Below are positions 1-8,243 of a DNA stretch of 64,000 nucleotides, piece after piece. How positions within the stretch are numbered: position 1 is the first letter of the stretch; each line of letters opens with the position of its first letter. The DNA comes from Prosthecobacter algae (GTDB lineage Bacteria; Verrucomicrobiota; Verrucomicrobiia; Verrucomicrobiales; Verrucomicrobiaceae), in the NCBI RefSeq assembly GCF_039542385.1, contig NZ_BAABIA010000008.1:62001-126000 (forward strand), given 5' to 3'. The translations under genes and the position numbers were made by a program. The notes under the pieces are model-generated. The model worked only from the letters and a program-made list of their open reading frames with translations. It had not been told where the DNA came from and did not search any database.

Positions 1-31
1 GCGGAATGCTAGGCCCTTGAAATCGGGGCAT

Positions 32-61
32 AAAAAAAGCGGGCTCACGATGGAGCCCGCT
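32..61 (-). terminator. Rho-independent terminator of rplU-rpmA
   Basis: On the minus strand a 9-bp perfect stem (positions 53-61 pairing with 38-46) is followed by a run of seven T. It lies 30 bases past the L27 stop codon, so it should end the L21-L27 transcript. Confidence 0.85.
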
Positions 62-90
62 CAAGATCAACAAGAGAAATGCGGAACTGA

Positions 91-348
<258 letters not shown>

Positions 349-381
349 GACTTGATCCTCGTGTAGGTGAGATGATTGAAA

Positions 382-696
382 TTAAGCGTTGATGGAGACG
401 ACCTGCACGCGGGTAAGCGGCTGACGGTGGCCTTTGGTGAGATGGTAGCCTTTGCGCTTCTTGAATTTGAAAGCGGTGACCTTGGCAGCCTTGAACTGCT
501 TCAGCACTTTAAATTCAACGGTAGCACCAGCTACGGTAGGAGCACCGATCTTGATGTCTGCGCCTTCGCCGGCGGCCAGCACCTGATCGAAAGAAGCGGT
601 TTCACCTTCAGCAACTTCCAGCTTTTCCACGTCGACGAAGTCGCCCACGGAAGCTCTGTATTGTTTGCCACCAGTTTTGAAGATTGCGTATGCCAT
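382..696 (-). CDS. rplU: 50S ribosomal protein L21 (bL21)
   Basis: The product has 104 residues when started at the ATG at 694-696 (MAYAIFKTGGKQY). That is the normal L21 length and start. A longer reading frame extends upstream to 1032, but the extra 112 residues are unrelated to L21 and overlap the divergent lipoprotein gene, so I reject the extension. The conserved signatures KTGGKQYR near the N-terminus and FKFKKRKGYHLTKGHRQ near the C-terminus are present. It is the first gene of the L21-L27 pair. Confidence 0.97.
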   Translation of the reverse strand: MAYAIFKTGGKQYRASVGDFVDVEKLEVAEGETASFDQVLAAGEGADIKIGAPTVAGATVEFKVLKQFKAAKVTAFKFKKRKGYHLTKGHRQPLTRVQVVSINA

Positions 697-919
697 AACG
701 TTGTCTGCTGAAGTTTTGTCTCTGCCGCGCGGATGTGACCTCAGAAGATCAAACGGTCCGGCATCGGGGGTGACGATCATGCCACACCTCAGACCCGCAG
801 CAACCGAATTTTTGAGCTTTCGACAGGTTCCCTTGATCAAAGGACGATTTGTACGTCTGCGAAAAGCCTCGGGAGGCATTGACATTGGCCCGGCTGCCCT
901 CAATATTACTCCCCACTTC

Positions 920-1414
920 ATGGCCTCCGCGTCACGCTCATTCTTTTGTCGTCTTTTCGCCCTGGCACTGCTGGCGACTTTCTCCGCCTCCTGCTCTTCT
1001 GTCAGCGTCGGAACCGGGGGGCAGATTTCCAAGGTGAAGTATTATCACTTGGCCCCGGGCAATCCGGTGAGCACGATTGACCCTGCCGTGCAGTTTGAGC
1101 GCGATTACCACCTCTTCGGTGCCGTGACCCGCGCCGAGGTGACGGACCGCTTTGGCCATTACTACACGATTTTTTGGAAGGTGAATGACCGTAGCCAGCC
1201 CGTGACCGTGCGTTTTGAGTATCGTCAGGCCAATACCGGACTGGATGCCAAGGTGCTGGAAGAGGAAGTAAGCGACATCGGCCGCACCCACCGTTCGAAA
1301 TTTCAGGTCAGTGGCAGTGAATACAATACGTCGGGACGCGTCACAGCTTGGAAGGTGACGCTTCTGCGAGGTAAGGAAGAGCTGGCCAGCCAGCAGTCCT
1401 ATTTGTGGAACTAA
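920..1414 (+). CDS. putative lipoprotein, function unknown
   Basis: The product has 164 residues from the ATG at 920. The N-terminus has basic residues, a hydrophobic segment (about residues 9-20) and a cysteine at about 23 in the context FSASCSS, which fits a lipoprotein signal. The mature part is beta-rich, with several Tyr/Phe-alternating strands (HYYTIFWKV, VTVRFEYRQ), and resembles a small membrane-anchored beta-sandwich. I do not recognise a family. The frame continues upstream to 665, but that extension would run antisense through rplU and precede the signal peptide. The gene is divergent from rplU with about 220 bases between starts. Confidence 0.7.
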   Translation: MASASRSFFCRLFALALLATFSASCSSVSVGTGGQISKVKYYHLAPGNPVSTIDPAVQFERDYHLFGAVTRAEVTDRFGHYYTIFWKVNDRSQPVTVRFEYRQANTGLDAKVLEEEVSDIGRTHRSKFQVSGSEYNTSGRVTAWKVTLLRGKEELASQQSYLWN

Positions 1415-1519
1415 ACCTGCTGACCCGCTTTCATCCCCCCATGAAATCCTCCTCCAAAACGTCCGCCTGGCCTACAGCCAGCCGACAACGCTTGGTAGAG
1501 GCTGCATCTGGCCAGGGAT

Positions 1520-2095
1520 TTGAAGCGAATTGATTCTCGAGAACTTTTCCTGACTGCCGTGATTGCTCCATCTACCATTCTTGTAGGCCGGATAGGCAAA
1601 GTTTTTTGGTTGCGGGTGGAAGGACGTGGCACTTTTCAAAATTCCGTCCAGGTCAAAAAAGCCCTCCAGGCCGTCGTGGCCAACGGCACACATGATCTGG
1701 TGGTGGATCTGGAACGATGTCCGATGATGGACTCCACCTTTCTCGGCACCCTCACCGGGGCTGCCCTGCACCTGAGGGAAAAAAATGGGGGCTCCCTCAG
1801 CGTTCTGAACGCAAATGCCCGCAATCTGCAGTTGCTCTCCGACCTGGGGCTGGACCACATCATGTCTGTGGACACCCAGGGAAATGCCTGGCCGGAAGAA
1901 CGTGAACTGGCCTGCGCCCAGCTCGCGACCTGCGGGGAAAAAGGTGCCAGTTGCAAACTCGAGCACACCCAGCATGTGCTTCAGGCCCACCAGACACTGG
2001 CCGACATGAGCAACATCAACGAAGGTCGCTTCCGCGATGTGATTTATTTTTTAGAGAAGGAGCTTGAGGAACAGCCAGAACTGGCCACCTCCTGA
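1520..2095 (+). CDS. STAS-domain anti-anti-sigma-factor-like protein
   Basis: The product has 191 residues. Residues about 25-115 look like a STAS domain: a beta-strand, then LVVDLERCPMMDSTFLGTL, where the serine in DST is at the site phosphorylated in SpoIIAA/RsbV proteins, then a helix and a NARNLQLLSDLGLD segment. The C-terminal 75 residues are an extension containing two cysteines, of unknown role. The start is a TTG at 1520. A GTG at 1559 is an alternative, and neither has a convincing ribosome site. The next gene is a PP2C-type phosphatase 66 bases downstream, so the two probably form a partner-switching pair in which the phosphatase reactivates the STAS protein. Confidence 0.8.
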   Translation: MKRIDSRELFLTAVIAPSTILVGRIGKVFWLRVEGRGTFQNSVQVKKALQAVVANGTHDLVVDLERCPMMDSTFLGTLTGAALHLREKNGGSLSVLNANARNLQLLSDLGLDHIMSVDTQGNAWPEERELACAQLATCGEKGASCKLEHTQHVLQAHQTLADMSNINEGRFRDVIYFLEKELEEQPELATS

Positions 2096-2161
2096 GGGTT
2101 GCCCACCCCGCCTTGGTTCGAAGAGTCCCAAGGCTGGCATGCCGCCCGACAATCCTGAATC

Positions 2162-3607
2162 ATGAGCATCATCATCATCACTGTGCTGAGCCTGTTGCTT
2201 GCAGGCTGTGTCTCTGCCCTGGTGATCATCTCGAAGAAAAAAGACCAGGCCATCCTGGATCTACTGAAGGAAGAACAGGCCATCGTCGAAGAGGAACGCC
2301 GCATGTTTGGCTTCCTTCACGATCTGGGTGAGGCCATCACCCGGGAAGACAGCCAGTCCACCATGTATCGCCTCATCGTGGAAGGGGCCATGCGGGTGCT
2401 GGAGAGCAATGGCGGTGCCCTCTACCTGCTGGATCCCACCGGAAAATCCTTGGTGCCGCGCTTTCATTCCGACCACGCGGCTCCTCTCATCGACCTGCCG
2501 GAGCGCATTGCCGCCATGGGCAAGGCCAATGGCTCGGCCCTGCTCAGCTTCCTGCGCCTGCATTCATTGCGCTTGGACGAAGGCATCATCGGCAGCGTTT
2601 TTGTCAATCAGCGGCCCGAAATCATCGAAGACCTGCGCAAAGACCCCCGACTGAATCAGGCCAGCAGCTTTCAAAACAACATCACCACCCTCATCGGCCC
2701 CCTCAGTTTCGGCCCGAAAAAACTCGGCGTTCTGGCCGTCACCTCACCGAAAGGCGTGCGCACCTACAACGCCAACGACTTCGAAGTCTTCAAGTCCATT
2801 GTCGAACAGTCCGCCTTTGCGCTGGCCAATGCCATGGCCCACCAGGCCGCCTCCGAGAAAAAACAGATCGAGGCAGAGCTGCGCGCCGCCAGCGACATTC
2901 AGCGCATCCTTCTCCCAGAGAACGATCCGATCCTCCAGGGTTACACCATCGCAGGGCGAAACATCCCAGCCAAGGTACTCAGCGGCGATTATTACGACTA
3001 CATCCCCCTGACCGGGAACCGCCATGGCGTGGTCATTGCCGATGTCTCCGGCAAAGGCACGGCCGCAGCCATCATCACGGCCATGTGCCGCAGCATCCTG
3101 CGCAGCAATTCCGACAGCAGCCCCTCCCCCGCCGCCGTTCTGGGGGCCGTGAACCGGCAACTGGCCCCGGACATCCGCGAAGACATGTTCATCAGCATGA
3201 TCTACCTCGTCTTTGATGCGGCGACGGATCACCTCACCCTGGCCCGCGCCGGCCACACCCTCCCGCTCATCTGGCGCAAGGCCACCGGCAAGGTCGAAAG
3301 CCTGCATAGCGGTGGCCTCGCCGTGGGCATTGACAAGGGCGACGTCTTTGAGCGCGTCACCAAAGACCTCACTTTCCAGATGCACCCTGGGGACTGCCTG
3401 CTGCTTTACACCGACGGCGTCAATGAAGCCCTCGACGGCAAAGGCCTCGAATTTGGTGAAGAACGCATCCACACCAATCTCGCCACCCTGGCACCCCAGG
3501 GGGCCAAAGCCGTCATTGATGGCATCATTGCGGATGTGGACAAGTTTTTGGGCGGCAAACGCTCCCATGACGACATCACCTTGATTGCCTTGCAGAAGGC
3601 GGCATAA
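2162..3607 (+). CDS. membrane-anchored GAF-PP2C (SpoIIE/RsbU-type) phosphatase
   Basis: The product has 481 residues. Residues about 3-24 form a single transmembrane helix, followed by a short coiled coil. A GAF domain spans about 45-215. A SpoIIE-type serine phosphatase domain spans about 240-480 with the metal-binding signatures LSGDYYDYI, VVIADVSGKGTAAA, LYTDGVNEA and HDDITLIAL, all acidic ligands being visible. This family dephosphorylates STAS anti-anti-sigma factors, and the gene directly upstream encodes one. The GAF domain would supply the input signal. No anti-sigma kinase of the RsbW type is in this window. grpE and dnaJ follow about 100 bases downstream in the same direction. Confidence 0.9.
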   Translation: MSIIIITVLSLLLAGCVSALVIISKKKDQAILDLLKEEQAIVEEERRMFGFLHDLGEAITREDSQSTMYRLIVEGAMRVLESNGGALYLLDPTGKSLVPRFHSDHAAPLIDLPERIAAMGKANGSALLSFLRLHSLRLDEGIIGSVFVNQRPEIIEDLRKDPRLNQASSFQNNITTLIGPLSFGPKKLGVLAVTSPKGVRTYNANDFEVFKSIVEQSAFALANAMAHQAASEKKQIEAELRAASDIQRILLPENDPILQGYTIAGRNIPAKVLSGDYYDYIPLTGNRHGVVIADVSGKGTAAAIITAMCRSILRSNSDSSPSPAAVLGAVNRQLAPDIREDMFISMIYLVFDAATDHLTLARAGHTLPLIWRKATGKVESLHSGGLAVGIDKGDVFERVTKDLTFQMHPGDCLLLYTDGVNEALDGKGLEFGEERIHTNLATLAPQGAKAVIDGIIADVDKFLGGKRSHDDITLIALQKAA

Positions 3608-3713
3608 TCCCCCTCCCTGCTTCCCTAGGTGGCCTGTCTTTGACAGTCCCCAAAAAAGGTCGCAACCCTGCTTTCCCCAACTCATTCAAACCCCTCAGAA
3701 AACAAATCCACCC

Positions 3714-4289
3714 ATGTCCGAGCCGAGTCCCTCCCCCGAGACCCAGCCTGAAATCCCTGAGTCCCCCGTCTCCGTGGAAGCCCCTGAAGCAGCCCCCGAG
3801 GCCGCTTTGAGCCCCCTGGAAGCCGCCCTGGCGGACGCCGCCCAATGGAAAGACCTGGCCTACCGCAATGCGGCGGAGCTGGATAACTTCCGCAAGCGCA
3901 CCACCCGCGAAGCCCAGGAAACCCGTTCCTATGCCAATGCGGACCTTCTGCGCTCCCTTTTCCCCATCCTGGATAATTTCGAAATGGGCCTGGAAGCCGC
4001 CCGTGCGGAATCTGAGAAATCCATGATCTTCATGGGCATGAACATGGTCCACCGCCAGATCACCGATTTCCTCCGTGAGCAAGGCGTGCAGGAAATCGAA
4101 GCCCTGGGCAAACCCTTTGACCCGAATCTGCATGACGCCGTCTCCCAAGAGATCAGTACCGAGGCCGCAGAAGGCACCGTGCTGCGCGTCACCCGCCGCG
4201 GGTACAAGCTCAAGGACCGCATGCTCCGCGCCGCCAGCGTCATCGTCGCAGGTGCACCTGCCCCAGCCGAAACCGCCCCGGCAGCGTAA
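3714..4289 (+). CDS. grpE: nucleotide exchange factor GrpE
   Basis: The product has 191 residues from the ATG at 3714 (MSEPSPSPET). A Pro/Glu-rich disordered N-terminus of about 40 residues is followed by the long helical dimerisation region (AELDNFRKRTTRE). The C-terminal beta domain ends with the GrpE signature region, where GKPFDPNLHDAVSQ and GYKLKDRMLRAASVIVA are clear. GrpE releases ADP from DnaK. dnaJ follows after 21 bases and is probably co-transcribed. dnaK is not in this window. Confidence 0.95.
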   Translation: MSEPSPSPETQPEIPESPVSVEAPEAAPEAALSPLEAALADAAQWKDLAYRNAAELDNFRKRTTREAQETRSYANADLLRSLFPILDNFEMGLEAARAESEKSMIFMGMNMVHRQITDFLREQGVQEIEALGKPFDPNLHDAVSQEISTEAAEGTVLRVTRRGYKLKDRMLRAASVIVAGAPAPAETAPAA

Positions 4290-4310
4290 CCCTTTTTTGC
4301 ATTCCCAATC

Positions 4311-5486
4311 ATGGCAGATAAACGCGATTATTACGAGGTACTGGGCGTCTCCAAAGACGTCTCTGCCGATGAACTGAAAAAGGCTTACCGCAAACTGGCC
4401 GTCAAATTCCACCCGGACAAAAACCCAGGGGATAAGACGGCAGAAGACAAGTTCAAGGAAGTCGGCGAAGCTTACGACATCCTCAGCGACGACCAGAAAC
4501 GAGCTGCCTACGACCGCTATGGCCACGGTGCCTTTGCCGGTGGCATGGGCGGGCCTAGCACAGGCGGTGGCGGCGGCTTCCACGATCCCTTCGACATCTT
4601 CCGTGAAGTCTTCGGCGGCGCGGGTGGTGGCGGCGGTGCCGGCGGCATCTTCGAAAGCTTCTTCGGCGGCGGTGGGGGCGGTGGCGGACGCCAGCGCAAA
4701 GACGGCCCCCAGCGCGGCAGCGACCTCCGATACGGCCTCGAAATCTCCCTCGAAGAAGCCGCCAGCGGCTGCGAGCGCGAGATCGAGTACGAGCGCCTCA
4801 ACAGTTGCAAGACCTGCTCCGGCAGCGGCTCTGCCAGCGGCGGTGGCAAAAAGACCTGCCGCACCTGTGGCGGCGTGGGCCAGGTCATCTCCTCACGCGG
4901 TTTCTTCCAGATCCAGCAGACCTGCCCGGACTGCAGCGGCTCTGGCGAAGTCATCAGCGACCCTTGCAAAACCTGCTCCGGCAGCGGTCGCTCGAAAGAG
5001 CGCACCAAAATTCGGGTCAAAATCCCTGCAGGCATTGAGGACGGCTCCCGCCTTCGCTCCGGTGGTAATGGCGACTACGGCAGCAAGGGTGGCCCAGCGG
5101 GCGATCTCTACATCGTCGTCCAGGTGCGCCAGCACGACATTTTTGAGCGTGAAGGCGATGACCTCCACTGCCAGATGCCGCTCAGCTTTGCCACCGCTAC
5201 CCTTGGTGGCGAAACCACCGTCCCCACCCTGGAAGGCAAGGCCAACCTGAAAGTGCCTGCCGGCACCCAGAACGGCACCACCTTCCGCCTCCGCGGCAAA
5301 GGCATCAAAACCCTCGGCGAAGATCACCACGGTGACCTCTACGTCCACGTGCAGATCGCCGTGCCTACCAAGCTTTCGACCGAGCAAAAGACCCATCTCG
5401 AAGCCTTCGCCAAGTCCTTTGGCGAAACGCCCTCCTCCACCATGGAGCAAAGCTTTTTTGAGAAGGCCAAAAAGTTCTTCAAATAA
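4311..5486 (+). CDS. dnaJ: chaperone protein DnaJ
   Basis: The product has 391 residues, with full type I architecture. The J domain (1-70) carries the HPD motif in [10 protein letters not shown] very glycine-rich linker follows (about 80-125). Four CxxCxGxG-type zinc motifs lie between about residues 165 and 230 ([32 protein letters not shown]). The C-terminal substrate-binding domains follow, to about 370. It delivers unfolded clients to DnaK and stimulates its ATPase. It sits 21 bases after grpE. The glycine linker is unusually long in uninterrupted G runs. Confidence 0.97.
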   Translation: MADKRDYYEVLGVSKDVSADELKKAYRKLAVKFHPDKNPGDKTAEDKFKEVGEAYDILSDDQKRAAYDRYGHGAFAGGMGGPSTGGGGGFHDPFDIFREVFGGAGGGGGAGGIFESFFGGGGGGGGRQRKDGPQRGSDLRYGLEISLEEAASGCEREIEYERLNSCKTCSGSGSASGGGKKTCRTCGGVGQVISSRGFFQIQQTCPDCSGSGEVISDPCKTCSGSGRSKERTKIRVKIPAGIEDGSRLRSGGNGDYGSKGGPAGDLYIVVQVRQHDIFEREGDDLHCQMPLSFATATLGGETTVPTLEGKANLKVPAGTQNGTTFRLRGKGIKTLGEDHHGDLYVHVQIAVPTKLSTEQKTHLEAFAKSFGETPSSTMEQSFFEKAKKFFK

Positions 5487-5537
5487 GGTTAGGCCTGCGG
5501 GCGTAACCCTTCCCTGAACCCCACACCTCTGAATCCT

Positions 5538-5894
5538 ATGAGCCAACCGAAAATCACCGCCTACCTGAAGACCTACTGCGGCTGGAGCGAAGGCGTGCGC
5601 GCCATCTTCCGCAAATACAGCCTCGACTTCGAAGAGAAGGACATCATTAAAAACCCCGCCTTCCGCTGGGAGATGGAACAGAAAAGCGGCCAGCCCCTGA
5701 GCCCCTGCGTGGAGATCAATGGCACCATGCTGCCTGACATCAGCGGCGAAGAAGTGGAGCGCTGGATGCTCGCCAATAACCTTCTGGAAAAGAACGAGAC
5801 CCCGCCCGATGCCCCGATTGATTCCGCCTGCACCGACGCCCAGCACGCCGCCATGGCCGCTGGCCAGGTGGGCAAGATCAGCTTTGTGAACTGA
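5538..5894 (+). CDS. glutaredoxin-like protein with CGWS motif
   Basis: The product has 118 residues. It begins with a beta-strand (ITAYLKTYCGWSEGVRAIF) in which the redox site reads C-G-W-S, so only the first cysteine is present, as in monothiol glutaredoxins. A downstream LSPCVEINGTMLPDISGEEVE stretch corresponds to the conserved region after the cis-proline of the thioredoxin fold. A non-conserved tail of about 35 residues follows. It lies about 50 bases after dnaJ and could be co-transcribed with it. The substrate cannot be told from sequence. A poor match to the classical CGFS type makes iron-sulphur transfer uncertain. Confidence 0.75.
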   Translation: MSQPKITAYLKTYCGWSEGVRAIFRKYSLDFEEKDIIKNPAFRWEMEQKSGQPLSPCVEINGTMLPDISGEEVERWMLANNLLEKNETPPDAPIDSACTDAQHAAMAAGQVGKISFVN

Positions 5895-5970
5895 AGTTCC
5901 ATCATTGCCTGTCTGCCCGGTTGACAAGCCCCGCAGACAGGCTTAGTTCCACCTCTGCTCTTTGAGCAAT

Positions 5971-6045
5971 GGCGAGGTAGCAAAGTGGTAATGCACTGGT
6001 CTGCAAAACCGGTATGCGCGGGTTCAATTCCCGCCCTCGCCTCCA
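5971..6045 (+). tRNA. tRNA-Cys (GCA anticodon)
   Basis: The sequence folds into a complete cloverleaf: a 7-bp acceptor stem (GGCGAGG with CCTCGCC), a 5-bp anticodon stem around the loop CTGCAAA, and a T arm GCGGG-TTCAATT-CCCGC. The anticodon is GCA. The 3' CCA is encoded at 6043-6045. Confidence 0.97.
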
Positions 6046-6259
6046 CCTTGAAACATCAAGGTTTTGTCCACCGGAAATCTTTAAAGCATTCCTTTTCGAG
6101 ACACTTCCAGGGAAGCCGCGATCTACGGAACGACCGCAGCCGTGTTGGCCCAATCATCCTTTTTGCAGGCTCAAGCACTCCACGCCTGCGGAATCGCATT
6201 TCGCTGCTGCTGAAACGGGCGTTAGAAACTCACGGCCACGGAGGTTTACCTTATCCCTC

Positions 6260-7024
6260 ATGAAAGCTTTCGTGTTCATCGTCTGCCTTGCCGTCAGCAT
6301 TCAGGCCCAGGAGACGGTCATTCTGGAAAAGCCGCTCCCGGTGCTCACATCCTCCGGCCAGGAAGCATTTCCTGAAGCATGGCGCAGAAAACCTGTGAGT
6401 GCCCACGGTGAGGCCTTGCCCGAGGCGCAGATCAGCCAGGCGCGTGTCATCCTGGCGAGCGCCCTTAGCAAGCATCCGGCATCGGTTTTGAAGGCCAACT
6501 TAAAGGCTGTCTATGTGCTTTCAGAGCTCCGTTATCGGGGCGTAGTTACCAGCGGCACGAACTCGCGCACCTGCGTTTATCTCAAAATGGGCGATCCAAA
6601 GGCAGGCTACACCCCGGCGCACGTGGAGGGCACCTTTCATGCTGAGTTCTCCAGCATCCTCATCCGCAACCATCCCCAGTTTCTGGATAAGGAAGCTTGG
6701 CAGAAGGCCAATCCACCAGGCTTTCAATACCTGGGTGACGGCGTGGACGCGGTGAAGCAGGGAAAGGCAGGCCTGAAGACTGAGGCCGCCCTGCTGGAGA
6801 AAGGCTTCCTTTCCCAATACGGCTGCTCCACCCTGGAAAATGATTTCAATGGCCTAACCATCCGCCTCTTCGCTGGCGATGCCACCCTATGGGCCCTGGC
6901 CCGGCAATACCCCAGAATCCAGACCAAGCTGAAAATCGCCCTGTCTTTCTACCAACAACTGGATCCCGCCTACACCGAGGCCTTTTTCAAATCTCAGGGG
7001 GCCAGCCGGTCGTCTACCCCCTGA
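6260..7024 (+). CDS. secreted protein, possibly related to putative zinc metallopeptidases
   Basis: The product has 254 residues from the ATG at 6260. Residues 1-18 are a signal peptide ending in QAQ. A stretch in the middle (GTFHAEFSSILIRNH) and a later YGCSTLENDFNGLTIRLFAG recall the layout of secreted putative zinc metallopeptidases, in which a HxxxE-type motif is followed by a distal acidic motif. Here the canonical HExxH is not intact: the visible residues are H-A-E-F-S-S. The family assignment is therefore tentative and the protein may be catalytically dead. The frame also runs upstream through tRNA-Cys, which I disregard. Confidence 0.6.
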   Translation: MKAFVFIVCLAVSIQAQETVILEKPLPVLTSSGQEAFPEAWRRKPVSAHGEALPEAQISQARVILASALSKHPASVLKANLKAVYVLSELRYRGVVTSGTNSRTCVYLKMGDPKAGYTPAHVEGTFHAEFSSILIRNHPQFLDKEAWQKANPPGFQYLGDGVDAVKQGKAGLKTEAALLEKGFLSQYGCSTLENDFNGLTIRLFAGDATLWALARQYPRIQTKLKIALSFYQQLDPAYTEAFFKSQGASRSSTP

Positions 7025-7418
7025 TTACAGCCGGAGTTTTTCGCTGCCTTCGACCAGGGTAACCGCATGCCCTGTGGGCAAAGCCTTTGAACATCTCTTT
7101 CATCAAGGCGGGCACCTGCTGCCACCCAGGACTGTTTTTCGTGAAACGTTGAATCTCTAGCTCTGCCTGTGAGTCAGTGGCAGATGCATCGCCTGAGGTG
7201 CTACGGGTGGCTGGCGCCTTCATCCCAGGTAGGTTGAGCAACGTTGCGACAGTCTCTGTAGAAGGCCAAGAATAACACTTGCAATCGCCGTCCTCCTCTG
7301 CAACACCTTGGCTGCGTCCACCTGTTTGAGGGTTAGGTCCAGAAGTTCATCAGGTGAATGTTTCGTCGGTGAGGGTTCTGGCTGATCAAAATTCAGTGAC
7401 CACTCAGTTATTACCGAA
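7025..7418. other. gene-free stretch upstream of the RRM gene
   Basis: I see no convincing gene in these 394 bases. A 75-codon minus-strand frame (7014-7241) lacks recognisable domains and a clear start signal, so I do not call it. The right-hand part should hold the promoter and 5' leader of the RNA-binding protein. I could not identify a convincing -35/-10 pair. Confidence 0.5.
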
Positions 7419-7886
7419 ATGAATACGAAAATGTATGTGGGGAACCTCCCCTTCAGTGCCACCGATGTTGATCTGCGCGATCTCTTCGCCCAATTCGGCG
7501 GCGTTACCGATGTCTTCCTGCCGATGGATCGCGAGAGCGGTCGCCCACGTGGGTTCGCCTTCGTCAGCATGGACACACCGGAAGCGATGACGGCAGCCAT
7601 CACTGGCCTGAACGGCAAAGACTTCGGTGGTCGCTCCCTGACGATCAATGAGGCTCGTCCGAAAGAAGAACGCCCAGCCTTCGGTGGCGGTGGCGGCGGC
7701 GGCAGCCGTGGTGGTTACGGCGGCGGCGGTGGTGGCGGCGGCGGCAGCCGTGGCGGCTACGGCGGTGGTGGCGGCGGCGGTGGCCGTGGCGGCTACGGCG
7801 GTGGTGGCGGCGGCGGCGGTGGCCGTGGCGGCAAAAGCTGGGACCGTGACCGTGGTGGCAAGGGCGAAGGCGGCGAACGCTGGTAA
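7419..7886 (+). CDS. RRM-domain glycine-rich RNA-binding protein
   Basis: The product has 155 residues. A single RNA recognition motif spans residues 1-82 with RNP2 (MYVGNLPF) and RNP1 (RGFAFVSM), both with the aromatic residues that stack on RNA bases. Residues about 88-145 are a repetitive Gly tail interrupted by SRGGYGG and RGGYGG units, resembling eukaryotic and cyanobacterial glycine-rich RNA-binding proteins. Such proteins often act as RNA chaperones, frequently in the cold. This is family knowledge and is not shown here. The gene stands alone and is followed by a strong terminator. Confidence 0.93.
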   Translation: MNTKMYVGNLPFSATDVDLRDLFAQFGGVTDVFLPMDRESGRPRGFAFVSMDTPEAMTAAITGLNGKDFGGRSLTINEARPKEERPAFGGGGGGGSRGGYGGGGGGGGGSRGGYGGGGGGGGRGGYGGGGGGGGGRGGKSWDRDRGGKGEGGERW

Positions 7887-7918
7887 TCGCTCAGTGGCCT
7901 AGCCAATGAACAAATTTG

Positions 7919-7947
7919 AAGGCGGAACCCTCACGGGTTCCGCCTTT
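7919..7947 (+). terminator. Rho-independent terminator of the RRM gene
   Basis: A perfect 12-bp stem (AAGGCGGAACCC with GGGTTCCGCCTT) has a 4-base loop and ends in a T run. It starts 32 bases after the stop codon. Confidence 0.9.
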
Positions 7948-8051
7948 TTGCTTTGAAACCACTTTCCCACTTTCTGGGAGTCTGATGGCGGTCACGTGAT
8001 ACATGGAGCCAATCCTCGAAACAGATTCCCGGAACTCTCAGCCTTGTTGGC

Positions 8052-8126
8052 TCTGCTGGTGCCTTTAGGCAATGCTTTGGAGCCTCGGTGTTTCCAAGAA
8101 TCGCCTAAAGGCTATACACCAGCAGA
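8052..8126. repeat. long interrupted inverted repeat, 75 bases
   Basis: The left arm is 8052-8070 (TCTGCTGGTG then CCTTTAGGC). The right arm is 8103-8126 (GCCTAAAGG, a 5-base bulge, CACCAGCAGA). The arms pair over 19 positions around a 32-base loop that can itself pair partly. No T run follows on either strand. The surrounding 357-base gap (7887-8243) otherwise contains only the two terminators listed. It could be a small structured RNA, a mobile MITE-like palindrome or a protein-binding site. Confidence 0.6.
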
Positions 8127-8193
8127 ACGAATGGGATATTGGCCGCTGCCCAGCATGAACTCAGGGCATTTCGGCAATCCTTTTGGGATACAC

Positions 8194-8235
8194 AAAAAAC
8201 CCGTGCCCCTCCGCAATGAAGACGGACACGGGTAA
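8194..8235 (-). terminator. Rho-independent terminator of the aldo/keto reductase gene
   Basis: On the minus strand an ACCCGTG.. / ..CACGGGT stem is followed by six T. It begins 9 bases past the stop codon of the reductase gene. Confidence 0.8.
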
Positions 8236-8243
8236 AAAACGAG

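Noticed and set aside
382-1032. 112-residue N-terminal extension of L21
   Set aside because: L21 begins at MAYAIFKTGG in all families known to me. The extension overlaps the divergent lipoprotein gene.
7014-7241. 75-codon minus-strand frame downstream of the secreted protein gene
   Set aside because: No family, no start signal. It overlaps the stop of the real gene.
7680-7850. Glycine-codon repeats in the RRM gene read as a DNA repeat array or CRISPR
   Set aside because: The units are GGC/GGT codons within a coding glycine tail. There are no spacers and no constant repeat.
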